NCBI RefSeq assembly: GCF_021245985.1
Contig: NZ_JAJQXA010000020.1
Span: 1-64,000 of the forward strand
DNA: 64,000 bases
DNA from: Flavobacterium soyae
GTDB lineage: Bacteria; Bacteroidota; Bacteroidia; Flavobacteriales; Flavobacteriaceae
Reading direction: 5' to 3'
Shown: one piece after another, positions 28,069 through 37,492 of the stretch
How the letters are laid out: each line of letters opens with the position of its first letter
How positions within the stretch are numbered: position 1 is the first letter of the stretch
Position numbers and translations under genes: made by a program
The notes under the pieces: generated by a model
The model's input: the letters and a program-made list of their open reading frames with translations, nothing else
Database searches by the model: none
What the model was told of the DNA's origin: nothing

Positions 28069-28188
28069 TTATTTTAAAATTTGATTAATTAATGCTAAAC
28101 CTCCGGCTAAAATTACCAGCGGAACTAAAAATACAATTGCCCCAACGACAATTTTTTTTCCTATGATTTCATAATCTACTCGTTTCAT
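28069..28188 (-). CDS. 39-residue single-pass membrane protein
   Basis: A short frame reads ATG to TAA as MKRVDYEIIGKKIVVGAIVF continuing LVPLVILAGGLALINQILK. A charged N-terminal 12 residues is followed by one hydrophobic helix of about 21 residues, and a short tail ends in lysine. The stop lies 6 bases before the hydroxylase ATG. I do not recognise a family. The tight spacing, the clean transmembrane helix and the positive N-terminus support a real gene, possibly a small subunit or stabiliser of the hydroxylase. That role is inference. Confidence 0.6.
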   Translation of the reverse strand: MKRVDYEIIGKKIVVGAIVFLVPLVILAGGLALINQILK

Positions 28189-28287
28189 ACCTTTTTGAAT
28201 TTTAATATGTTAATGTGAAAATAAATAATTTAACTGTTAATTCTATGGATGTAGTAGAGTTTTGTTTTTTATTTTTCATTACTTTTT

Positions 28288-28402
28288 GATTTATCCTGCA
28301 AGGTTTTTAAAACCTTGTAGGTATGATTTTCCAAACCGTCAAAATCAAATGAAGATTTTAATGGCGTTAAAAAAACTACAAGGTTTTAAAAACCTTGCAG
28401 GT
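28288..28402. repeat. Fold-back element with CTGCAAGGTTT ends, copy 2
   Basis: CCTGCAAGGTTTTTAAAACC plus TTGTAGGT at about 28289-28322 is mirrored by ACTACAAGGTTTTAAAAACC plus TTGCAGG at about 28375-28401. The interior also pairs in part (GTCAAAATC with GATTTTAATGGC). It lies in the sulfatase/small-protein intergenic gap, 12 bases from the sulfatase stop, and could act as an attenuating or mRNA-processing hairpin. Confidence 0.8.
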
Positions 28403-28413
28403 TGTGGGAATCA

Positions 28414-30336
28414 TTATTTTGCAGTTTCTGTATCTGCAGGTTTAGTTACTTGTTTTACTAAATCTTGCAGCGTTTTACCTTTGTCAGCTCCTGTATTATG
28501 AATTCTTCTGTTGTAAACATCCTGCCAGTCAATCAATGGGTAAACATTGTTTTCTTTTGCCTGTTCGTCAAATAATTTTTGAAGTTCAGCCAGTTTTTCA
28601 GGATATTTTTTAGCAAGGTTGTTGCGTTCGTTAAAATCTTCGTTTAAGTTGTATAACTCCCAAACATCAGTATTAAAATTGCTTGCAGCAGGTTTTTCGT
28701 TTTTGCCTATTGATTGTTTTACAGCAAATGAATCTGGTAAATGTGCTGCAGCCGCTTTCCATCCATCTTTATAAATAGCTCTGTTCCCAAAGATATAGTA
28801 GTACTGAACTTTGTGTAAAGATTCTGCTTTTGGATTATCTAAAGAAGCCTGAAAAGAAGACCCCTGAATAATATCTTGTTTAATTCCTTTGATATATTCC
28901 GGAGCTTTGATCCCTGCAATTGCTAATGTTGTTGGCAGTAAATCTGTTACGTGGCTATATTGATTTCTAATTCCGCCTTTGTCTTTAATTCCGTTTGGAT
29001 AAAAAACAATTAACGGATTACGAGTTCCGCCTTCAGAATGTGCATCTTGTTTCCAGTTTTTGAAAGGAACGTTTGTTGCCTGCGCCCATCCTAACGGATA
29101 GTTTGTGTTTAAACCTTTTGCAGTTCCAATTTCTCCAATATTATTTAAATTGCTTTGAAGATTTTCTGCTTCTGTTTTTCCTTGAGAAAATAAGCTTTGG
29201 TTAATCGTTCCTTGTAAAGTTCCTTCTTTACTGGCTCCGTTATCACCAATGGCAACAAAAATCAAAGTATTATCAAGCTGCCCGCTTTCTTTTAGATAAT
29301 TAACCACTCTTCCAACTTCAGCATCTGTATAAGTCAGGAATCCGGCGTAAGCTTCCATGAATCTTGCGTATACTTTCTTTTCATCCGGAGTTAATTTTTT
29401 CCAATCTGTAATAAGGGCATTGCGTTCTGGTAATACGGCATTAGCAGGAACAACACCTAATTTCTTTTGGTTTGCTAATACTTTTTCACGGTATACATCA
29501 TAACCTTCGTCAAATTTTCCTTTGTAAGGTTCGATCCATTTTTCAGCAACCTGATGAGGTGCATGAACAGCTCCCGGCGCATAGTATAAAAAGAATGGTT
29601 TTCCAGGTGCCGCTTTTTGCTGTTTTTGAATATAGCTGATTGCTTTGTCTGTAATTAATTCATTTAAGTGACGTCCGTCTGGTTTAACATGTGCCTGATC
29701 TTCCACTAAATCAGGATTGTATTGATCTGTTTGTGAACCAAGGAATCCGTAGAAATGATCGAAACCTTTTCCGGTTGGCCATCTGTCAAACGGTCCGGCG
29801 TCTGTAGCATCTTCATCTGGAGTTACACCATATTTACCAACTGCAAAAGTGTTGTATCCGTTTTCACGTAAAATCTCTGCAATTGTTCCTTTATCAGATG
29901 GAATTCTTCCGTCCCAGCCAGGAAATCCAGCCGATAAAATAGTGTGCGAAAATCCGCTTTCATGCACTCTTCCAGAATTTCTTCCCGTTAATAAAGCGGC
30001 ACGGGTAGGAGCACAAATTGCTGTTGTATGAAAGTTGGTATAACGTAAACCGTTATTAGCCAGAGTTTCAAAAGTTGGCGTTTGAATTAAACCTCCAAAA
30101 ACACTTGCAGCCCCAAATCCAACATCATCCAGTAAAATCCAGACAATATTTGGCGCACCTTTTGGCGCTTTTACAGGATCTGGCCAATATTCTTTAGAAT
30201 CGGCTAATGTTTTACCAATTGTTCCTTTGAACTCTTGAGTATCTTGTGCAAAGCCAAATTGTACAGCTAGCAATGCTGTAATCAAAAGCCCTTTTCCAGA
30301 GCTTTTGATTGTAAAGTTATTTTTAAAATTTTTCAT
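28414..30336 (-). CDS. Exported arylsulfatase (type I sulfatase)
   Basis: The 640-residue protein has a signal peptide ending GFA-Q (about residue 30). The sulfatase signature C-x-P-x-R is present as CAPTRAALLTGRN with Cys108 as the expected formylglycine precursor. The metal site begins at WILLDDVGFG (Asp70, Asp71). Further markers are FAVGKYG, IFVAIGDNGAS and a C-terminal ELYNLNEDFNERNNLA. The overall pattern resembles AtsA-type arylsulfatases. It releases sulfate from organic sulfate esters in the periplasm. No formylglycine-generating enzyme is encoded in the window, so maturation must be supplied elsewhere. It follows a SusC/SusD pair by 30 bases, as in a nutrient-acquisition operon. Confidence 0.92.
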   Translation of the reverse strand: MKNFKNNFTIKSSGKGLLITALLAVQFGFAQDTQEFKGTIGKTLADSKEYWPDPVKAPKGAPNIVWILLDDVGFGAASVFGGLIQTPTFETLANNGLRYTNFHTTAICAPTRAALLTGRNSGRVHESGFSHTILSAGFPGWDGRIPSDKGTIAEILRENGYNTFAVGKYGVTPDEDATDAGPFDRWPTGKGFDHFYGFLGSQTDQYNPDLVEDQAHVKPDGRHLNELITDKAISYIQKQQKAAPGKPFFLYYAPGAVHAPHQVAEKWIEPYKGKFDEGYDVYREKVLANQKKLGVVPANAVLPERNALITDWKKLTPDEKKVYARFMEAYAGFLTYTDAEVGRVVNYLKESGQLDNTLIFVAIGDNGASKEGTLQGTINQSLFSQGKTEAENLQSNLNNIGEIGTAKGLNTNYPLGWAQATNVPFKNWKQDAHSEGGTRNPLIVFYPNGIKDKGGIRNQYSHVTDLLPTTLAIAGIKAPEYIKGIKQDIIQGSSFQASLDNPKAESLHKVQYYYIFGNRAIYKDGWKAAAAHLPDSFAVKQSIGKNEKPAASNFNTDVWELYNLNEDFNERNNLAKKYPEKLAELQKLFDEQAKENNVYPLIDWQDVYNRRIHNTGADKGKTLQDLVKQVTKPADTETAK

Positions 30337-30366
30337 CTTTAATAGTTTTTTGGATTATTTTTATAG

Positions 30367-31839
30367 TTAATATCCAGGGTTTTGCGGTAAACCAACTGGG
30401 TCAATATTTCTTTCACTCTGTGGAATCGGATAGAGATTGTTTTTTTCAGATACTGAGTTTTTAGCTGTAACTTTTTTGATTTCTGTAACCAATGTTCCCC
30501 AGCGAACTAAGTCAAACCAGCGTTGTCCTTCCTGAACAAACTCTTTTTTGCGTTCTTCCTGAATAGCAGCTCTAAAAGTGGTTTGGTTTAATCCAGCTAA
30601 ATCTACAGTAGTATCTGGAGTGTTAATAGGTTTTCCGTAAGCTCTTCTTCTTACTTGGTTAATCAATTCATAAGCTTCTGCAGTTGGTGCACCTTGCTCA
30701 TTTATGGCTTCTGCCAATGATAATAAGATGTCTGCATAACGAATTAAAGGGAAATTGATCGCTACGTTTGCCGGAGTTGCCAAATTGGTTAAATCCAGAT
30801 ATTTTTTAAAGATTGGTTTAGGGAAAGTATAAAGCGTTCCGGTTGTTGGGTTAAGCAGCTGTTTAGCATAACTTACATCTCTACGCGTATCTCCAGCTTC
30901 ATAAATATCATAAAATAAAGATACGTCTGAGATAATATCGGCAGGTTCAGTTGCAGTAAATCCTGTAAAAGATGTGGCCTGAAAAGTACTTCCACTTGAT
31001 CCGTTTCCTGCTTGGTTTGGCTCAAACTGAACAGAGAAAATATGCTCTTTTCCGTTCTTTTTCGTTTTTGTAAAAATGTCCTGAAAATTTTCGAATAAAG
31101 CATAACCATACCCGCCATTGATTACTTCTCTTGCTTTTAAAATAGCATTTGCATAATCTTTTCTGGTCAAATATACTTTTGCCAAAATAGCTTTTGCAGC
31201 TCCAGAAGTCGCACGTCCGGCATCTGCAGCAGTATAAACTGCAGGTAAGCTTTCGGCAGCAGTTAAATCTGAAATAATTTGCGCATACACATTATCTACA
31301 GATTCTCTTCTTGATTTTAAACTTTCTAACTGAATAGAAGTTGGTTCGTGCAAAACAATTGGAACTCCGCCCCAAAGACGAACTGCCTGAAAATAAAGTA
31401 ATCCGCGGATAAACTTAGCTTCATTGATTAATCTTGTTTTTACCACTTCAGATCCAGATACTTTTGGGATATTATCAATAGAAACATTGGCTCTGTTGAT
31501 ACCGGCATAAATTTGTCTCCACGCCACCTGAACACGGTCTGAAGTAGCATCGTGCGTTAAACTGCTCAAAGCTCTAACCTGCGGGTTTGTAGCCGAAACT
31601 CCTGCTGCCGCATAATCTGTAGCCATGTCAGTTAAAAAATAAAGGTTTCTACCAAATAAACTCTGCTCTCCCGGATCAAGGCTTAATGAAGCATAAACCG
31701 CAGTTACACTCGCAACGGCATCATCCTGGGTGATGAAATAATTATCTTCGGTTACAAAAGAGGTTGGTGTTACCTCCAGATCTGTGCACGATACCAATAG
31801 TCCGGCACTTAAAAGGAATGTTATTATAATCTTTTTCAT
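30367..31839 (-). CDS. SusD/RagB family outer-membrane lipoprotein
   Basis: The 490-residue protein has lipobox LLVSC and SusD features: TDLEVTPTSFVTEDNYF near the N-terminus, AKFIRGLLYFQAVRLWGGVP in the helical core, YADILLSLAEAINEQG, and the C-terminal EERKKEFVQEGQRWFDLVRW with FPIPQSE-like ending (LYPIPQSERN...NPGY). It is the surface ligand-binding partner of the SusC encoded 18 bases upstream. Co-transcription with the arylsulfatase suggests binding of a sulfated organic compound, which is inference. Confidence 0.92.
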   Translation of the reverse strand: MKKIIITFLLSAGLLVSCTDLEVTPTSFVTEDNYFITQDDAVASVTAVYASLSLDPGEQSLFGRNLYFLTDMATDYAAAGVSATNPQVRALSSLTHDATSDRVQVAWRQIYAGINRANVSIDNIPKVSGSEVVKTRLINEAKFIRGLLYFQAVRLWGGVPIVLHEPTSIQLESLKSRRESVDNVYAQIISDLTAAESLPAVYTAADAGRATSGAAKAILAKVYLTRKDYANAILKAREVINGGYGYALFENFQDIFTKTKKNGKEHIFSVQFEPNQAGNGSSGSTFQATSFTGFTATEPADIISDVSLFYDIYEAGDTRRDVSYAKQLLNPTTGTLYTFPKPIFKKYLDLTNLATPANVAINFPLIRYADILLSLAEAINEQGAPTAEAYELINQVRRRAYGKPINTPDTTVDLAGLNQTTFRAAIQEERKKEFVQEGQRWFDLVRWGTLVTEIKKVTAKNSVSEKNNLYPIPQSERNIDPVGLPQNPGY

Positions 31840-31857
31840 TTTGATATATTTTTTTAC

Positions 31858-34800
31858 TTAGAAAGTTACGTTCAAGCCCGATATGAATGTTTTTGAGTTT
31901 GGATAAGAACCAAAATCAATTCCCGGATATAAGTTGTTTTGTTCGTATGAACTTACCTCCGGATCATAACCAGAGTATTTTGTCCATGTAATTAGGTTTT
32001 CTGCAGAAACATAGAATTTCACGCTTTTTGCGCCCAGTTTTTTAGAAACGCTTTTAGGTAAAGTATAACCAAGTGTGATTAATTTTAATCGTAAGAAAGA
32101 AGCATCTTCAACATAACGCTCAGAAACAATTCCTAACGGAGAACTTGTTGCTCTTGGAATTTCATTACTTGGGTTTGTTGGCGTCCAGCGATCTTCTAAA
32201 GTCACATTAGCATTTGTTCCAAGAGTTGAAATTTCTAATTGTTGATTTAAAGCGTTGAAGATTTTTCCTCCGTAAGAACCTTGGAAAGAGAAATTTAAAT
32301 CAAAATCATTGTATGAAATCGTGTTGCTGAAACTTCCAACAAATTTTGGCTGCGATGAACCTAAATCTCCTTTATCAAGAGCAGTAATTACACCGTCTCC
32401 GTTTGTATCAACATATTTTCTGTCTCCCACTTTTGTGTTCGCTAAACTGTTGATTTTTGGCTGTGTATTCACTTCTTCCTGAGTTTGGAAAATTCCATTT
32501 GTTCTGTATCCCCAAAAAGTTCCTAATGGTAACCCAACTTTTACTGTAACTGGCTGCTGCTGCAATAAAGAACCGTTTGGTACTACAGGGAAAAACTGAT
32601 TTACTCCGTTTCCTATAGCTACAACTTTATTTCTGTTAGCAGAGAAAACAACATTAGAGTTCCATGAGAAATTTTCTGTTTTTAGGTTTTCAGTCGTTAA
32701 ACCAATCTCGATACCTTTATTTTCGACACCCCCAATATTTTGAAGTACACTCGCATATCCAGAAGTTAACGGCACCGGAACGCTAATTAATAAATCGTTT
32801 GTTTTTTTGTAATACACATCAAAAACAAAATTGATTTTTCTGTCTAATAATGATAAATCTAAACCAACATTATACTGGTTTGTTTTTTCCCATTTCAAAT
32901 CAGGATTTGCCAATCGGGTAGGAGCAAGTCCAGTGTAAATTGTTCCTCCAAAAGAATAGTTTACAGATCCCATTTGAGCTAAAGCTAAATAGTTTCCAAT
33001 CTCTTGATTTCCTGTTGTTCCGGCAGTAAGTCTAAGTTTAGCCTCAGTTACACCTTTAATGTTGTTTGCAAACTCTTCATCAGTAATATTCCATGAGAAA
33101 CCTGCTGAAGGGAAATAGCCCCAAAGTGACTCAGAACCAAATCTTGAAGATCCATCCGCACGGGCAGAAAGTGTAAAGTTGTATTTTCCTTTATAAGAGT
33201 AGTTAACTCTCGCCAGCCATGATTTTAAAACACTTTCAAACGCATCACTAGCAGGTTTTACCGCAACACCATCCTGAAGTGCATTATACGTATTGGCATC
33301 ATTTACAAATGTATTAGCTCCGGCTGTAACCACTTCACCTTGCGTATATTGAAGTGTATAACCTCCTAAAACTGAGAACTTATGGTTTTCACCAAAGTTG
33401 GTATTATAATTTAAAGTATTTTCATTCAATACAGAACTTACCAATCTATCCCCAACAGATGCTGAACCTTTTGTTCCTGCACCATTTGTAGTATTTGCAG
33501 GCGCATAATAGTTTTGTTTTGTATTGATAACGTCGCCGCTTACAGCCACTTTAGCCGTTAGTTTTTTAGTGATTTTGTATTCTCCAAATAAACTGGTTAG
33601 AATCCTGTTGATTTTAGTTTCGTTAATAGTATTTTCCAAATCATTAATAGGATTTGGAACATAACCATTTACAGAAGTAGCGTAAATATTATTTTTTACA
33701 TTATAAGTTCCATCTTCGTTTCTAATTGGCACTACAGGAGCAGTCAGTAAAACACTTACTAGAGGGTTTGGATTTCTTCCGCCGCTGCCGTTATTGGCTA
33801 CACCATTTGAAAGTGAATTACTATAATTGGCATTGATACCAAATTTAAAGTTTTGAGAATAGTTTCTTTCGTAATTGATACGAAGAGAGATACGTCTAAA
33901 ATCAGATCCTAAAACAATACCTTCCTGATCAAAGTATCCGGCAGAAACGGCATATCGTGATCTTTCGTCACCACCTGAAAAAGACAATTGATGGTTTTGA
34001 ACAGGAGCAGCAGTTCTAAACGCTGCATCCTGCCAGTCGTAGCTTCCGGAAGTTTTAAAAGCTTCGATCTGTTCAGCCGAAAAAGAAGGAGCCTGACCAA
34101 TACTTGCCTGAACATCATTTCGCAAACTTGCCCATTGACTGGCATTCATTACATGAAGTTTTTTAGAAATATTTTGGAATCCAAAATAACCCTGGTAAGA
34201 AATATTATCCTGTCCTTTTGTTCCTTTTTTAGTGGTAATAATAACAACTCCATTTGCACCACGAGAACCATAAATTGCAGTTGCAGAAGCATCTTTAAGA
34301 ACTTCGATAGATTCAATATCAGCAGGGTTTATGGTTGATAATACGTTTAAACTTGCTCCGGCGTTAGAAACTCCTGCAGAACTGTTTGAGTTATCATTGT
34401 AAATTAAAATTCCGTCAACAACATACAAAGGTTCATTACCCGCCGTAATAGAGTTTCCTCCACGAATACGCACACTTGAAGAGGCACCCGGACGACCAGA
34501 ACTTTGTGTAACTACTACACCGGCAACAGCGCCTCGTAATAAGTTATCTGCTGATGAAGTTACCTGAGATAGATTTGCTTTTGGAACAGAAGCTACAGAA
34601 CCAGTAATGTCTTTTCTCTTTTGAGTTCCGTAACCCACAACAACTAATTCGTCCAGTTCTTGTCTTTCTTCTTTTAAATGAATCGTAACCGGATTTTTCT
34701 CAACTATAACTTCCAGTTTTTTATACCCAATGTAGCTTACGATTAGAGTGTAAGGAAATTTCTGGCCCGTTTGAAAATAAAATTTTCCTTCAGCATCTGT

Positions 34801-34983
34801 CTGTACACCGTGAGTTGTACCTTTAATTGTTACTGATGCTCCTATAATAGGCTGATTTGTAATGTCATCTACTACAGTTCCGTCGAGTTTAGACTGAATA
34901 AGCGGTGTTGTATTTTGTGCCTTAAATTGCAGGGATGTTAACAAAATTGTAACCCATAAAATGAGGTTTATATTTTTTTTCAT
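31858..34983 (-). CDS. SusC/RagA family TonB-dependent transporter
   Basis: The protein has about 1041 residues when started at MKKNINLILWVTILL, which gives a proper signal peptide. An in-frame extension to 35040 would translate the leader and is rejected. A carboxypeptidase-D-like domain (VVDDITNQPIIGASVTIKGT) is followed by the SusC signature VVVGYGTQKRKDITGS, the plug (VRIRGGNSITAGNEPLYVVDG, VLKDASATAIYGSRGANGVV) and a long beta barrel ending in SGLNVTF. It is first gene of the putative sulfur-acquisition operon. A plus-strand terminator lies opposite its leader. Confidence 0.93.
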   Translation of the reverse strand: MKKNINLILWVTILLTSLQFKAQNTTPLIQSKLDGTVVDDITNQPIIGASVTIKGTTHGVQTDAEGKFYFQTGQKFPYTLIVSYIGYKKLEVIVEKNPVTIHLKEERQELDELVVVGYGTQKRKDITGSVASVPKANLSQVTSSADNLLRGAVAGVVVTQSSGRPGASSSVRIRGGNSITAGNEPLYVVDGILIYNDNSNSSAGVSNAGASLNVLSTINPADIESIEVLKDASATAIYGSRGANGVVIITTKKGTKGQDNISYQGYFGFQNISKKLHVMNASQWASLRNDVQASIGQAPSFSAEQIEAFKTSGSYDWQDAAFRTAAPVQNHQLSFSGGDERSRYAVSAGYFDQEGIVLGSDFRRISLRINYERNYSQNFKFGINANYSNSLSNGVANNGSGGRNPNPLVSVLLTAPVVPIRNEDGTYNVKNNIYATSVNGYVPNPINDLENTINETKINRILTSLFGEYKITKKLTAKVAVSGDVINTKQNYYAPANTTNGAGTKGSASVGDRLVSSVLNENTLNYNTNFGENHKFSVLGGYTLQYTQGEVVTAGANTFVNDANTYNALQDGVAVKPASDAFESVLKSWLARVNYSYKGKYNFTLSARADGSSRFGSESLWGYFPSAGFSWNITDEEFANNIKGVTEAKLRLTAGTTGNQEIGNYLALAQMGSVNYSFGGTIYTGLAPTRLANPDLKWEKTNQYNVGLDLSLLDRKINFVFDVYYKKTNDLLISVPVPLTSGYASVLQNIGGVENKGIEIGLTTENLKTENFSWNSNVVFSANRNKVVAIGNGVNQFFPVVPNGSLLQQQPVTVKVGLPLGTFWGYRTNGIFQTQEEVNTQPKINSLANTKVGDRKYVDTNGDGVITALDKGDLGSSQPKFVGSFSNTISYNDFDLNFSFQGSYGGKIFNALNQQLEISTLGTNANVTLEDRWTPTNPSNEIPRATSSPLGIVSERYVEDASFLRLKLITLGYTLPKSVSKKLGAKSVKFYVSAENLITWTKYSGYDPEVSSYEQNNLYPGIDFGSYPNSKTFISGLNVTF

Positions 34984-34990
34984 TTCTTTG

Positions 34991-35117
34991 TAATGGTTTA
35001 AGTAATTAACAAGGCACCCTGAGAGCTGAATTTTCAGCACTCTGATTGTTTCCTTGATTTAGTGATAAATGTTCTTTAAGCCTTGCCATTTCTGTTGCCG
35101 CAGAAATGGCTTTTTTT
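34991..35117 (+). ncRNA. Candidate cis-antisense sRNA opposite the SusC leader
   Basis: A strong plus-strand terminator occurs here: GCCATTTCTG (35085-35094) pairs with CAGAAATGGC (35101-35110), followed by seven T. No plus-strand protein gene precedes it. The DNA between it and the SusC ATG (34983) also folds (GAGAGCTGAA with TTCAGCACTC; CAAGG near 35010 with CCTTG near 35052). A weak -7 element (TTTCTTTG, one mismatch) lies at 34983-34990. Antisense sRNAs opposite SusC leaders are known in Bacteroides. The RNA itself is a prediction and its 5' end is uncertain. Confidence 0.4.
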
Positions 35118-35943
35118 ATTTATAGCAGCAGGTTTGCATTGTTTTCATTTTAGTTATTTTTTAGTTGGTTAATTGTTTTCTTTTAAAATATTAGGTATAT
35201 CCAAAATCCTTTTGCTGCAGTTTTATGCATCAATTAGATGATTGTATTTTCAATAAAAGTAATCTTGGCGGTGAAATTGAGATTTCGTTTTTTAGACTTA
35301 AAATTTAATCTAATAACGAACGGATTGCGTTGGTAATTAGCAACAGAAGCACATATAACAACAATTGTTATAAGTATCATTTTTTGGAAGAATATAATAC
35401 GATATGCTTTCGGTTGTTTTCAAAATATAGTTCTTTGGTTTCGAATATTATTTTATTAACTCTACTAATCCTATAGACAAAGTTAATTTTAATATAATAA
35501 AAACCAAAAAATTAGTAAAGTTTTTTTTAAAACGATGCAAATAAATCAATTAAATTATTTTTATTTTATTTTTAAAAGATTGATTACAAGTGTTTTAGTT
35601 GTTGTTTTTTATTTTTTAAAATGTTAAAAATATTTTTTGCGTAATAATAAATTGTAATATTTTTCATTTAATTTGCTAGTTTTTAATGCCTTAAATTACT
35701 TTTTAAGCATTTAAAAAACACTCAAAAATGTCTTGAAAAGCACTTCAATTCAAAAAATTAGAAAAATACTTCAGATTTATAAAAACTACTTTTAGAGTTT
35801 AAAAGATTAATAATTAATGTTTTAATAGGTTTTTTTCTTAATTTTAATATATCCATATACAAACAGACTGAAATTTTATTCGCCAAAACATCGGAGTTAT
35901 ACACAATAAGTTTTTAATCATTAATTACTAAAAAGTATTTTCT
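35118..35943. other. Long AT-rich divergent intergenic region
   Basis: This region between the SusC operon (minus) and the first narK gene (plus) must contain promoters for both. I see no supported open frame. There is a 7-3-7 palindrome (ATAACAA-CAA-TTGTTAT) near 35358-35374 and many A/T runs, but no clear REP-like element. No confident TAnnTTTG promoter could be assigned in either direction. Confidence 0.4.
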
Positions 35944-37416
35944 ATGGCAGATCTTTCACAATCACACCGCATTCTTTTTTTCAATACGTTAGCCTTTATG
36001 GTTTGTTTTGCCTGCTGGACGTTAAACGGCGTATTAGTTACTTTTTTAAACGACAGGGGAATTTTTGAATGGAGTGTAGTCGAAATTGGATGGCTGCTTG
36101 GGATTCCAATTTTAACGGGTTCAATTATGCGTTTGCCCATGGGAATCTTAACTGATAAATTTGGCGGAAAACCTGTTTTTTCCTGCTTATTGATTTTATC
36201 CTCAATTCCGCTTTTTCTATTACCATTTGCAGATAGTTTCTGGGCCTTTGCCATTTTAAGCTTTTTATTCGGGATGGTTGGGACCAGTTTTGCAATTGGT
36301 GTGGGTTATACTTCGATTTATTATCCAAAAGAATGGCAGGGAAGAGCTTTGGGAATTTTCGGAATGGGAAGCTCCGGCGCTGCACTTACCACTTTTCTTG
36401 CCCCGACATTATTGACCAATTTCTCTGAAACTGATCCTGAAAACGGCTGGAAATGGCTGCCTGTAATTTACGGAAGTGCTTTACTTTTAATGGGAATCGT
36501 ATTTTTAATTTTTACAAAAAATAAAAAAATAGAAGCACAGTCTAAAACTGTCGGCCAATTATTAAAACCGCTTCAAAGTGCCAGAGTCTGGCGATTTGGA
36601 TTATATTATTTTCTCGTTTTTGGTTCGTTTGTAGCTTTTTCACAATGGCTGCTTCCCAATTTTTTAAATGTATATCATACTACTTTAGTTATGGGCGGAC
36701 TTTTTGCGGCTTTATTTAGTCTTCCGTCAGGCGTAATAAGAGCTTACGGCGGATTTTTATCGGATAGATTTGGAGCTCGAAAAGTGATGTATTGGGTTTT
36801 AAGTTCCTCTGTTGTTCTCAGCTTTTTATTGATGTTCCCAAAAATGGATATCACAACTTCAGGCTCCGGACTTGTAGCTTCAAAAGCCGGAACCGTCACC
36901 AAAGTTTCAGAAAATGAAGTTGTAGCAGGGGGTAAAACGTATCAAATTGCGCAGGAAGATAAAAATGCGGAACATAATAAATATTTTCCATCTAAAAAAT
37001 CATGGCAGGAAGTTGTTGTCGAACAAAATCAGCAGATTCAAAAGAAAGATTTACTGGCAGAAGGAATCACACAAATTCATTTTGAAGCCAATATGTGGGT
37101 ATATCTCGTTCTGGTTATTTTGATTGGTGCTGCATGGGGTATTGGCGCCGCTGCGGTTTACAAACACATTCCCGATTATTTCCCAAATGAAGTAGGTGTT
37201 ATTGGCGGAATGGTTGGCCTTCTTGGCGGTCTCGGCGGATTTTTCGGCCCAATCATTTTTGGTTATCTTTTAAGTTTTACTGGTTTCTGGACCAGTTCCT
37301 GGATGTTTATTTTAGCGATATCCTTAATTTGTTTGATTTGGATGCATCGTATCGTAGTAAATCTCATGAAAGAGAAATCACCGGAATATGCAAAAGATAT
37401 GGATCGAAAAAATTAA
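35944..37416 (+). CDS. narK: NarK-type nitrate/nitrite MFS transporter, paralog 1
   Basis: The 490-residue MFS protein has twelve predicted helices and nitrate/nitrite porter motifs: GIPILTGSIMRLPMGILTDK in helices 2-3, GVGYTSIYYPKEWQGRALGIFGMGSSGAA, and a C-terminal NEVGVIGGMVGLLGGLGGFFGP. Between helices 8 and 9 there is an insert of about 90 residues (about 300-385) with a beta-like pattern (GTVTKVSENEVVAGGKTYQI) and a charged helix, absent from classical NarK. It is closely related to the paralog at 37975, from which it is separated by repeats. It probably imports nitrate and/or exports nitrite. Confidence 0.9.
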   Translation: MADLSQSHRILFFNTLAFMVCFACWTLNGVLVTFLNDRGIFEWSVVEIGWLLGIPILTGSIMRLPMGILTDKFGGKPVFSCLLILSSIPLFLLPFADSFWAFAILSFLFGMVGTSFAIGVGYTSIYYPKEWQGRALGIFGMGSSGAALTTFLAPTLLTNFSETDPENGWKWLPVIYGSALLLMGIVFLIFTKNKKIEAQSKTVGQLLKPLQSARVWRFGLYYFLVFGSFVAFSQWLLPNFLNVYHTTLVMGGLFAALFSLPSGVIRAYGGFLSDRFGARKVMYWVLSSSVVLSFLLMFPKMDITTSGSGLVASKAGTVTKVSENEVVAGGKTYQIAQEDKNAEHNKYFPSKKSWQEVVVEQNQQIQKKDLLAEGITQIHFEANMWVYLVLVILIGAAWGIGAAAVYKHIPDYFPNEVGVIGGMVGLLGGLGGFFGPIIFGYLLSFTGFWTSSWMFILAISLICLIWMHRIVVNLMKEKSPEYAKDMDRKN

Positions 37417-37439
37417 GTTTCATATTTATAATTCAAAGT

Positions 37440-37482
37440 TTACAAAAGAGGCTGTCTCAAAAGTTGGAGCAGCTTTTTTTAT
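37440..37482 (+). terminator. Imperfect terminator after narK paralog 1
   Basis: AGGCTGTCTC and GGAGCAGCTT can form an imperfect stem with an AAAAGTT loop, followed by a T-run. It is related in sequence to the better hairpin at 97-115. The partial mismatches lower confidence. Confidence 0.4.
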
Positions 37483-37492
37483 TTTACATATT

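Noticed and set aside
34984..35040. 19-residue N-terminal extension of the SusC protein of the sulfatase operon
   Set aside because: It translates the structured leader and would precede a perfectly good signal peptide.
35050..35080. Plus-strand string GATTTAGTGATAAATG followed by TTCTTTAAG, vaguely like parts of a SAM-II riboswitch
   Set aside because: The stem and loop order of SAM-II is missing and no plus-strand gene follows. The resemblance is short and probably chance.
35926..35937. TACT-AAAA-AGTA palindrome just before the first narK start
   Set aside because: The half-sites are in the opposite order to the AAGTA-N4-TACTT motif, and it abuts the ATG, so it is not a matching activator site.
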